Assembly (NCBI GenBank): GCA_947380375.1
Contig: CANCQX010000014.1
Location: 1-34,793, forward strand
Direction of reading: 5' to 3'
DNA from: Flavobacteriales bacterium
Lineage (GTDB): Bacteria > Bacteroidota > Bacteroidia > Flavobacteriales_D > Crocinitomicaceae
DNA length: 34,793 nucleotides
The notes under the pieces are model-generated. The model was not told the DNA's origin. It made no database searches and saw only the letters and a program-made list of their open reading frames with translations. This document shows positions 8,401 through 14,610 of this stretch, piece by piece. Each line of letters begins with the position of its first letter. Position 1 is the first letter of the stretch. The position numbers and the translations under genes are program-made.

Positions 8401-8432
8401 AAAAAAGCAGCTAATTTTTTAGCTGCTTTTTT
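8401..8432. terminator. Strong bidirectional terminator between dxr and blaI-like gene
   Basis: AAAAAAGCAGCTAA (8401-8414) is perfectly complementary to TTAGCTGCTTTTTT (8419-8432) with a TTTT loop. The A-run and T-run flanking a GC-containing core make it work in both directions. It ends 10 bp before the stop codon of the minus-strand gene at 8443. Confidence 0.92.
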
Positions 8433-8442
8433 GTTAATTTTA

Positions 8443-8754
8443 TTATAAAATTTCATTGATCTTTTGAATCAGAAGCGATTTATCTTCATCAAAATAATTT
8501 ATAACTAAATAATTAATCAGATAAGCTCCGTATTCTTCTTTTGAAATCTTCGGAAGATAAATGTAACCTCTACCTTTTGCCTTGTGTTTTACAAACTTTT
8601 TTTTCTCTAGAATTCGAATTATTGTCGAAGTCGTATTGTAGGCAGGTACCTGCTTCAAATCTTGGTAAAGTTCAACTATCTCTTTAACAGATGCCTTTTC
8701 CAATTTCCATAATCGAAGCATAACTTGCTCTTCTGCGGGCGTTAATCTGTTCAT
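8443..8754 (-). CDS. BlaI/MecI/CopY-family transcriptional repressor, orphan
   Basis: A 103-residue winged-helix regulator. MNRLTPAEEQVMLRLWKLEKASVKEIVE is the classic BlaI N-terminus, followed by the recognition-helix region PAYNTTSTIIRILEKKKFVKHKAKGRGYIYLPKISKEEYGAY, where NTT(S)T..R.LEKKGF.. and GR.Y.Y are family hallmarks. The C-terminal dimerisation helices are short; family members are usually about 115-130 residues. Classic BlaI/MecI repressors are cleaved when a BlaR1/MecR1 sensor peptidase, normally encoded next door, is triggered. No M56 peptidase gene is present here, so this is an orphan or is paired in trans. A perfect 14-bp palindrome lies 19 nt before the start and overlaps a weak promoter, which fits autorepression. 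The target genes are unknown. Confidence 0.85.
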   Translation of the reverse strand: MNRLTPAEEQVMLRLWKLEKASVKEIVELYQDLKQVPAYNTTSTIIRILEKKKFVKHKAKGRGYIYLPKISKEEYGAYLINYLVINYFDEDKSLLIQKINEIL

Positions 8755-8772
8755 AATTGTAGGATTTAAATC

Positions 8773-8786
8773 AATTTACGTAAATT
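8773..8786. promoter_or_regulatory. 14-bp perfect palindrome, candidate operator of the BlaI-like repressor
   Basis: AATTTACGTAAATT is self-complementary over all 14 bases. On the minus strand it overlaps a weak -7 box (TAAATTGA) with a TTG 20 nt upstream of that box, so binding would block the promoter. BlaI/MecI operators are dyads with TAC/GTA half-sites, and TTTAC/GTAAA fits that style. Confidence 0.55.
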
Positions 8787-8843
8787 TTTTATTCTTTACA
8801 ACTAAATTTTTAATAAATCTTACAAAAAGCAAATAACCATTAA

Positions 8844-10049
8844 TTACAAGCCTATTTTCTTTTTAACAGACGACTGAATACCATCTCTGTGCAAGAAAAT
8901 ATTCATTGTTTTATACTTAAAATAGCTTTCAGAAACATAGAAAAATCCTTTTGGATAATTATCCGTTCCCCAAGAGTTTTTAACTAAGAAAAATCGTGTT
9001 CCATTTTGGTCTTTGTATAGTCCAACTATGTGCATTCCATGATCATCTGTAGTTGTTTTAGTATCGTATGCTTTCTGACGTAATTCAGGTGTGATTACCA
9101 ATTCTTTTACAGGTTGTAAAAATGCATTTGATTTCTTTTCAGCACCACCATCTGAGAAATTTTTATTGCTTTTACCTTTCACTTGAATAGAAGAAGGGTC
9201 TTCTGGAACTATAGCAATACCTTCATTCCAACTAAATCCTTTTTCAGAAACATCTGCTCCCCAAGCTACAGTATAACCTGTTTTCAAAGCATTTTCTGTG
9301 ATATCCATCATATCATTTAATTCAACGTTGTAGCTTTCATTCCAAATCCAGTTATCAGGAACTTCAATTAAACATTTTTTGTTGTATGGAGAATTTGCAA
9401 ATGAAGTAACAGAAACGTATTCATCCATATTTAAACCTAAAGATGCTGCATACGTTTTAGGAGTATATTTTTTTCCATTGAATTCAAATTCTTTAATATC
9501 TGTTCCGAAGTAAGCATCTAAAACACCACTAAGAGCTGGTTTCCAAGATGTAGAAATACCATTGTTTCCCATATCTTTCATATATCCTAACAAACCTGTT
9601 ACAGCTCCATTCAATACACTGAACATTTCGCTGTGGTCATAAACATCATTTCCATCTTTTAATCCTGTATATACAGATTGAGGAACAATACCATAATTTT
9701 TAATTACGAAAGGAATATCATGAAAAGCTCCACCTTCAGAAAAATTACCTTTTCCGTCTAAACGAATGTATTTCTCAGCTTTTGACTCATACGCTTTTCG
9801 AGAAATAAACATTTGAGATAAAATAGCTGGATTTTTGTTTCCTTTTCTTATCATTTCGGACTCAAAAAACGACAAAGAAGAAAAACTCCAACAAGTTCCT
9901 GTATGACCTTGACTCAAAACAGGGGTCGCATCTAAATGAGCAACTTTGGTAAATTTGTATTCACTATTTTCAGCATTTGTAGTAGTTTCTTGAGCAAAAA
10001 CTATAGTTGAAAACCCTACAAAAATGAAATTAAATATTGTTTTTTTCAT
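8844..10049 (-). CDS. Secreted C1-family cysteine peptidase, bleomycin hydrolase/PepC-like
   Basis: A 401-residue papain-fold peptidase. Residues 1-19 form a signal peptide (cleavage near VFAQ), so unlike cytosolic bleomycin hydrolases it is exported. The oxyanion Gln47 and nucleophile Cys53 lie in SQGHTGTCWSFSSLSFFESE, His340 in DDHGMHIVGL, and Asn358 in LVKNSWGTDNYPKGFFYVSE, so the triad is complete. The long stretch between Cys53 and His340 is characteristic of the C1B group, which often acts as an aminopeptidase or oligopeptidase. The very C-terminus (SSVKKKIGL) may reach the active site, as it does in bleomycin hydrolase, but this is inference. It has its own TATATTTG promoter 21 nt before the ATG. 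The BlaI-like gene lies downstream in the same orientation, 89 bp away, with its own candidate promoter. Confidence 0.85.
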   Translation of the reverse strand: MKKTIFNFIFVGFSTIVFAQETTTNAENSEYKFTKVAHLDATPVLSQGHTGTCWSFSSLSFFESEMIRKGNKNPAILSQMFISRKAYESKAEKYIRLDGKGNFSEGGAFHDIPFVIKNYGIVPQSVYTGLKDGNDVYDHSEMFSVLNGAVTGLLGYMKDMGNNGISTSWKPALSGVLDAYFGTDIKEFEFNGKKYTPKTYAASLGLNMDEYVSVTSFANSPYNKKCLIEVPDNWIWNESYNVELNDMMDITENALKTGYTVAWGADVSEKGFSWNEGIAIVPEDPSSIQVKGKSNKNFSDGGAEKKSNAFLQPVKELVITPELRQKAYDTKTTTDDHGMHIVGLYKDQNGTRFFLVKNSWGTDNYPKGFFYVSESYFKYKTMNIFLHRDGIQSSVKKKIGL

Positions 10050-10070
10050 AATTTATATCATTTGTTTTTT

Positions 10071-10078
10071 CAAATATA
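10071..10078 (-). promoter_or_regulatory. TAnnTTTG -7 element of the cysteine peptidase gene
   Basis: The minus strand reads TATATTTG, an exact consensus, 21 nt before the ATG at 10049. The region 10079-10220 upstream separates it from the divergent mnmE promoter. Confidence 0.55.
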
Positions 10079-10220
10079 AGAAATGTATTTTAAGGTTAAA
10101 ATTATTTTGTTCTACTGATAAGTATATTTTTATTTTTTATCATTTTGAAAACTTAAATCTGAATTTGAAAATTAGAGCTACATTGTATGAATGACTATCA
10201 CCTCAAAATAAAATAATCCC

Positions 10221-10228
10221 TATTTTTA
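10221..10228 (+). promoter_or_regulatory. Promoter-like TATTTTTA four nt before the mnmE ATG
   Basis: TATTTTTA followed by CAGT and ATG copies the dxr arrangement, including the preceding CCC and a nearby AATAAT. It implies a leaderless mnmE transcript. Confidence 0.5.
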
Positions 10229-10232
10229 CAGT

Positions 10233-11651
10233 ATGATTAACATTGGACAACAAAACGATACAATTTGCGCTCTTTCAACAGCAAATGGAATAGGTGCAAT
10301 TGGATTAATTCGTATTTCAGGGAAAGAAGCAATATCAATTGTTTCGAAAATGGCCTCTAAAAATTTAGTTGGAAAAGAATCTCATACCGCACATTTTGCA
10401 ACAATAAAAAATAAAGTAGGGGAGATTATCGACGAGGTTTTAATTACTATTTTCTCAGAAGGTAAAAGTTTTACGGGAGAAGAAATCGCTGAAATTGGTT
10501 GTCATGGTTCGCCTTTTATTCAACAACAAATTATTCAATTATTATTGGATAATGGTTGTAGAATGGCTGAACCAGGAGAATTTACGATGCGTGCTTTTAT
10601 GAATGGTAAAATGGATTTGTCTCAAGCAGAGGCAGTTGCGGATTTAATAGCATCTCAATCTAGAAATGCTCATAACATAGCAATGAAGCAAATGCGTGGT
10701 GGTTTTTCTAATGAGTTGAAAGACATCCGTGAAAAGTTAATCAATTTTGCTTCCTTAATAGAATTAGAATTAGATTTTGGAGAAGAAGATGTTCAATTTG
10801 CAGACCGAACTCAGTTGAATAAAATGGTCAACGATGTTCTTTTATATATTGGTCGTTTAGCCAAATCATTTGAATTAGGAAATGCTATTAAAAATGGTGT
10901 GCCAGTTGCAATAGTTGGTGCTCCAAATACAGGAAAAAGTACACTTTTAAATACACTTTTAGGAGAAGATAGAGCAATAGTAAGTAATATCGAAGGAACA
11001 ACTAGAGACGTAATTGAGGAAACTCTAAATATCAATGGAATTCTTTTCCGATTAATTGATACAGCAGGAATTCGTGAAGGAGCTGAAACAATTGAAGCGA
11101 TGGGAATTGAACGTTCATTAGAAAAAATTAAATCGGCTCAAATCGTTTTAGTAATGAGTGATTTCAGTGAAGAAGGTTCAAAAGCTGAAGGTCACGCTTC
11201 AATGGATACGAAAACTGCTACCGAATGGGTAGAAAAACTTCAAGAAGAATACCCAGAAAAGAAATTTTTATTGATAGGCAATAAATCCGACTTAAGAAAA
11301 TCCTCCGTAAACTCAACCTCAATCTCATCCTTAAGTTCAACCTTTCAAGCAATAAGTGCTAAGGAAGGCAAGGGAATAGATGAGCTTCGTAAATGGATGG
11401 AAGAACAAGTACTTGGAAATTTCGATTTAGCTAACGAAACGATTGTATCAAATGTTAGACATTTTGATGCTTTGACAAAAACAGAAGCCTCTTTACAAAG
11501 TGCTAAAGAGGGTTTAGAAGCGGATGTGAGTTCTGACTTCGTTGCCATGGATATTCGTCAAGCAATGTATCAGTTGGGAAGTATTACAGGGGATATATCT
11601 AGCGATGAGATTTTAGGTAATATTTTTAGTAAGTTTTGTATTGGGAAGTAA
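10233..11651 (+). CDS. mnmE: tRNA uridine-5-carboxymethylaminomethyl modification GTPase MnmE
   Basis: A 472-residue cytosolic GTPase that, with MnmG, installs the cmnm5 group on the wobble uridine of certain tRNAs. The N-terminal folate-binding domain starts with DTICALSTANGIGAIGLIRISG. The helical domain carries the inserted G domain with G1 GAPNTGKS (229-236), GTTRD, DTAGIRE and NKSD. The protein ends in FCIGK, with the essential C-terminal Cys (residue 469). Between NKSD and SAKEG there is a Ser/Thr-rich, low-complexity stretch (KSSVNSTSISSLSSTF) encoded by a CTCAACCT-like tract at 11311-11343, which is longer than most homologues there. The gene converges on the CoA-transferase gene with only 27 bp between stops. 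The ATG follows a promoter-like box by 4 nt. Confidence 0.97.
   Translation: MINIGQQNDTICALSTANGIGAIGLIRISGKEAISIVSKMASKNLVGKESHTAHFATIKNKVGEIIDEVLITIFSEGKSFTGEEIAEIGCHGSPFIQQQIIQLLLDNGCRMAEPGEFTMRAFMNGKMDLSQAEAVADLIASQSRNAHNIAMKQMRGGFSNELKDIREKLINFASLIELELDFGEEDVQFADRTQLNKMVNDVLLYIGRLAKSFELGNAIKNGVPVAIVGAPNTGKSTLLNTLLGEDRAIVSNIEGTTRDVIEETLNINGILFRLIDTAGIREGAETIEAMGIERSLEKIKSAQIVLVMSDFSEEGSKAEGHASMDTKTATEWVEKLQEEYPEKKFLLIGNKSDLRKSSVNSTSISSLSSTFQAISAKEGKGIDELRKWMEEQVLGNFDLANETIVSNVRHFDALTKTEASLQSAKEGLEADVSSDFVAMDIRQAMYQLGSITGDISSDEILGNIFSKFCIGK
11311..11343 (+). repeat. Low-complexity CTCAACCT-like tract inside mnmE
   Basis: The bases contain CTCAACCTC, CAATCTCATCC and TTCAACCT, resembling the TTAACCT tract at 5175-5200. 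They encode a Ser/Thr-rich segment in the G-domain loop before SAKEG. This may be an in-frame expansion or insertion of a simple repeat at a tolerant loop. Confidence 0.4.
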
Positions 11652-11678
11652 ATTTAATTTAAACTTTTTTTCTCGTTT

Positions 11679-12929
11679 TCAAAATGCCGTTTTCAAAAGC
11701 CATTCTCTATGTTTTGGATGTGCTATACTTGCTAATAATTTTGAACGTTCGTCTATAGATTTTCCATATAAATTTATAGCTCCGTATTCTGTTACTACCC
11801 AATGAACATGCGCGCGCGTTGTAACTACTCCAGCACCACTTTTTAGAAAAGGAACAATTTTAGATTCTCCATTTTTTGTTGTAGAAGCTAACGCAATAAT
11901 TGGTTTTCCGCCTTCTGATAATGAAGCGCCACGAATGAAGTCCATTTGACCACCTACACCAGAGAACATTTTACCTCCAATTGAGTCCGCACAAACTTGT
12001 CCACTTAAATCTATTTCAATAGCACTATTTATAGCTGTTACTTTTGGGTTTTTACGAATTACTTCTACATTATTAACGTAGGAAAAATCGAGCATCTTTA
12101 TAAATGGATTATCATCAATGAAATCGTATAATTTTTTTGATCCAATAGCAAAAGAGCCAACAACAGAATTTCTATGTTTTTCCTTGTTGGAGCCATTAAT
12201 AACACCAGATTCAATTAATGGTAAAATACCATCCGAAAACATTTCGGAGTGAATACCTAAATCTTTATGATTCGTTAAACAAGATAGAACAGCATTTGGA
12301 ATTGCACCTATTCCCATTTGAAGTGTGGCGCCATTCTCAATTAAATTCGAAATGTTTTTCCCAATTTCTTTTTCAATTGCTGAAATTGGATGAGAATTTA
12401 TTTCTGGTAAAGGAATATCTTCTTCAATAGCAAAATGAATTTTTGAAATATGAATAAAACCATCTCCATGACTTCTTGGGACATATTTATTGATTTGAGC
12501 AACAATAAATTTAGCAGATTGAACAGCTGCAAGTGATATATCCACTGAAGTCCCCAATGAGCAAAAACCATGTTTATCAGGAGGTGAAACAGAAATAAGA
12601 GCAACATCCAATGGAATACTTCCATTTCGAAATAATGAAGGAGCTTCACTTAAAAAAATAGGAATATAACTACCTCGACCAGATTGAATATTTTCTCGAA
12701 TATTTTGTCCAATAAAAAAAGGATTTACGATAAAGGAACCTTCCATCTTTTTATCTGCATAGGGAGCTTCTCCTTCCGTATGCATAGAATATATCCTCAC
12801 GTTTTTTAATTCAGAATATCTATCCGTCATAGCTTGCACCAATTTTATTGGTACTGCAACTGCTGAATGAATAAATACTCGATTATTTGAGTTAATACAC
12901 TTTACAGCCTCTTCTGGAGTTGTTATCAT
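11679..12929 (-). CDS. Acetyl-CoA hydrolase/transferase family protein (4-hydroxybutyrate CoA-transferase-like)
   Basis: A 416-residue cytosolic enzyme of family I CoA-transferases. Matching landmarks are the N-terminal IHSAVAVP loop, ALISVSPPDKHGFCSLGTSVD, GIGAIPNAV, and LGIHSEMFSDG, whose Glu229 is the expected residue that forms the gamma-glutamyl-CoA intermediate. The C-terminal region has FSGVGGQMDFIRGA, GAGVVTTRAHVHWVVTEYGAINLYGKSIDERSKLLASIAHPKHRE, typical of the AbfT/Cat2/Ach1 group. It could transfer CoA between acetyl-CoA and an organic acid, or hydrolyse acetyl-CoA. The substrate cannot be read from the sequence, and no 4-hydroxybutyrate or butyrate genes are nearby. It is monocistronic on the minus strand and converges with mnmE. 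No consensus promoter was seen upstream; a near match TATTATTG is present. Confidence 0.88.
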   Translation of the reverse strand: MITTPEEAVKCINSNNRVFIHSAVAVPIKLVQAMTDRYSELKNVRIYSMHTEGEAPYADKKMEGSFIVNPFFIGQNIRENIQSGRGSYIPIFLSEAPSLFRNGSIPLDVALISVSPPDKHGFCSLGTSVDISLAAVQSAKFIVAQINKYVPRSHGDGFIHISKIHFAIEEDIPLPEINSHPISAIEKEIGKNISNLIENGATLQMGIGAIPNAVLSCLTNHKDLGIHSEMFSDGILPLIESGVINGSNKEKHRNSVVGSFAIGSKKLYDFIDDNPFIKMLDFSYVNNVEVIRKNPKVTAINSAIEIDLSGQVCADSIGGKMFSGVGGQMDFIRGASLSEGGKPIIALASTTKNGESKIVPFLKSGAGVVTTRAHVHWVVTEYGAINLYGKSIDERSKLLASIAHPKHREWLLKTAF

Positions 12930-13009
12930 ATTCTAATTATTTCATTAATAATTACAATAATAATAACTTTAAACAATCTTTAGACAATGACTGTTATCAT
13001 AATATTCGT

Positions 13010-13038
13010 AATTAATACAAGCAATATTTGTATTAATT
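13010..13038. terminator. 11-bp perfect hairpin over the stop codon of the small lipoprotein gene
   Basis: AATTAATACAA (13010-13020) is fully complementary to TTGTATTAATT (13028-13038), with a 7-nt loop. The TAA stop of the minus-strand gene (13033-13035) lies inside one arm. No U-tract follows. It probably marks the 3' end of the barrel-lipoprotein operon. Confidence 0.5.
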
Positions 13039-13419
13039 CTTTTTGAAGGCGAATGTATTATTATTTCTGTCTTGTGTCAAAGTAAGATCAGTACTTGAAG
13101 TATTTGTAAAATCATAAACTTCCGTTTCATATCCTGATCCGTATGCATTGTTTGGGAAAGCTATTGAGATAGAGTTGGTTTTAATGAGTGCGTAAATTCC
13201 TTTTTTTATTTCAGTTTTATTATCGCTAACCGTCGTATATATTACATCACCACCTTTACCATCTTTTGAAAAAGTGATTTTTTTAGAATAATTTGCGTCT
13301 ATTTTTTCTCCATTTACACTAACTAACGACCATTCTCCATCTAATTTTCTGTTTAGCATATTCTCAGGGCTACAAGATGCGAATAGTAGAATTAAAAATA
13401 AAGTATAAAATGTTTTCAT
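13033..13419 (-). CDS. Small lipoprotein, lipocalin-like
   Basis: A 128-residue protein with a type II signal peptide: hydrophobic FYTLFLILLF followed by lipobox FASC (Cys at residue 16), so it should be lipid-anchored. The mature part opens with LDGEWSLVSVNGEKID and continues through alternating beta-strand-like segments (KITFSKDGKGG, EIKKGIYALIKTNSISIAF, VYDFTNTSSTDLTLTQDRNNNTFAFKKN). This is the pattern of the small lipocalin-like domain of Bacteroidota lipoproteins. The ligand is unknown. It starts 29 nt after the stop of the outer-membrane barrel gene and is very likely co-transcribed with it. The lipocalin assignment is by pattern only. Confidence 0.65.
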   Translation of the reverse strand: MKTFYTLFLILLFASCSPENMLNRKLDGEWSLVSVNGEKIDANYSKKITFSKDGKGGDVIYTTVSDNKTEIKKGIYALIKTNSISIAFPNNAYGSGYETEVYDFTNTSSTDLTLTQDRNNNTFAFKKN

Positions 13420-13448
13420 CGTAAAATGTTTAGAGTATAAATAATAGT

Positions 13449-14303
13449 TTATTTCTTATCTTTTTTAGTGTTAAATCGATAACCAAAAACAATATTTGAT
13501 TCTAAAAATGTAAAGCTTTGTTTAGCAATATCTGTTTTAAACATTGTAGTTCTAATTGATGGCATTTTAATATAACCTGCTTTAAATTCTGTTTGAATAA
13601 AGAAGCGATTGTAAAAATCAATGTTTAATCCAACCAATACATCGAAACCAAATCCGGCTAAATGAAATTGGTCATAACGTGGATTTCCTAGAAGTGTACA
13701 ATTTGTTCGAGGCATTACTACGCCAGTTCCAGCACCTGTTAAAAAATTTAGTGCAATCTTTCCTTTTTCTAATAATTTATCATTTCTTCTTAGTTCAGAA
13801 TTAATGTAATTTAGCCCGTCTGTATGTTCAAACATTAAAAAATCCGGTTTTATAACAAAAGGAGTATTAGAATACACACCATCATACTCGGCGCCGTATT
13901 TTGAAATTTCACCAGTTATAGTTGAAGGTTGATAGGCGCGCATCACATATTTCATATGATCTACACCAACGGAGATTTCGTACTTATAATTTAAAACATA
14001 ACCAATTCTTAAATTATATTGAGGTATTGTAATGGTTCCAGGATTAAGGTATAATTTTAAATCAAATGGACTTTGGCGATCCGTCGCAGCAACATCATAT
14101 AAAGTAAAATCGTAATTATTCCCTTTAAATGAAATATCTGAAGATGAATACATTGATGTATTCCATCCCCAATAGGCATAAAAACTACCCTTTTTAGATT
14201 TTGGTATAATTGGATTTGCTTTATCTTCCTGTGCAAATGATACCGAACAAATAATTAAAAATGATACTAAAATATTTTTCATTATAAGCTTTGACAATTT
14301 CAT
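13449..14303 (-). CDS. Outer-membrane beta-barrel protein, function unknown
   Basis: A protein of about 284 residues with a signal peptide (ILVSFLIICSVSFAQ) and an amphipathic strand pattern (GSFYAYWGWNTSMY, NLRIGYVLNYKYEISVGVDHMKY, FFIQTEFKAGYIKMPSI) ending in SNIVFGYRF, as expected of an outer-membrane barrel. I chose the ATG at 14303. A frame opening at TTG 14309 is unlikely, because that TTG is part of the exact -7 element TATCTTTG (14307-14314); the ATG follows that element by three bases. A further in-frame ATG at 14282 would also leave an intact signal peptide. It shares an operon with the downstream lipoprotein. Its closeness to the Feo genes hints at a metal or envelope role, but nothing in the sequence shows a substrate. 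Confidence 0.72.
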   Translation of the reverse strand: MKLSKLIMKNILVSFLIICSVSFAQEDKANPIIPKSKKGSFYAYWGWNTSMYSSSDISFKGNNYDFTLYDVAATDRQSPFDLKLYLNPGTITIPQYNLRIGYVLNYKYEISVGVDHMKYVMRAYQPSTITGEISKYGAEYDGVYSNTPFVIKPDFLMFEHTDGLNYINSELRRNDKLLEKGKIALNFLTGAGTGVVMPRTNCTLLGNPRYDQFHLAGFGFDVLVGLNIDFYNRFFIQTEFKAGYIKMPSIRTTMFKTDIAKQSFTFLESNIVFGYRFNTKKDKK

Positions 14304-14306
14304 ACT

Positions 14307-14314
14307 CAAAGATA
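14307..14314 (-). promoter_or_regulatory. TATCTTTG -7 element of the barrel protein gene; decides its start
   Basis: The minus strand reads TATCTTTG-AGT-ATG. The TTG within the box has the reading frame of the protein but should not be transcribed, so translation must begin at the ATG at 14303 or later. It is a leaderless-type arrangement. Confidence 0.6.
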
Positions 14315-14341
14315 CAAAATGTTAACCTCATAAGTTGACAT

Positions 14342-14384
14342 TTATCATAAATTATCATAATTAATATCATTTTATTGATATTAA
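14342..14384. promoter_or_regulatory. Direct repeats plus inverted repeat upstream of the barrel gene
   Basis: TTATCATAA occurs at 14342-14350 and 14352-14360, a 10-bp period (one helical turn). Directly next to it, TTAATATCA (14361-14369) and TGATATTAA (14376-14384) form a perfect 9-bp inverted repeat with a 6-nt spacer. Relative to the inferred start of transcription this is about -40 to -85, where an activator or iron regulator could bind. The TGATAAT half-site on the minus strand resembles a Fur half-box. Confidence 0.45.
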
Positions 14385-14466
14385 ATTGATATTAACCTTA
14401 AAAAGGATTATAAATAATTTTTAGTAGTGGTATTTGGTTGGTTTTAATTCATACTAAAAACAATTT

Positions 14467-14607
14467 TTAAAACTCATTTTTTTCTAGTTCTTTATTTAAG
14501 CTACAACCGTCACACTTCTTTTCTTTTCCGAAAAATCGTTTATAAAAGTTTATCGCTAAATAAGAAAGAGCTATTAAAATTGTTGAAATTGTTAAGAATA
14601 GTTGCAT
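14467..14607 (-). CDS. FeoB-associated Cys-rich membrane protein, 46 aa
   Basis: A very short gene, read on the minus strand from ATG 14605-14607 to TAA 14467-14469. The protein has one membrane helix (LFLTISTILIALSYLAINFY, residues 3-22), a basic stretch KRFFGKEKK, then the CDGCSLNKEL motif with Cys32 and Cys35. This is the layout of the small FeoB-associated Cys-rich proteins (single TM plus C-x-x-C) found after feoB in many bacteria. They may serve the role of FeoC or hand over ferrous iron. It starts three bases after the feoB stop (TAG-ACT-ATG), so it is surely co-transcribed and probably translationally coupled. It is short enough to be missed by automated length cut-offs. Confidence 0.88.
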   Translation of the reverse strand: MQLFLTISTILIALSYLAINFYKRFFGKEKKCDGCSLNKELEKNEF

Positions 14608-14610
14608 AGT

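Noticed and set aside
12218-12649. Overlapping ORFs within the CoA-transferase gene on both strands
   Set aside because: They lie in alternate frames of a gene with clear family motifs; composition reflects that gene.
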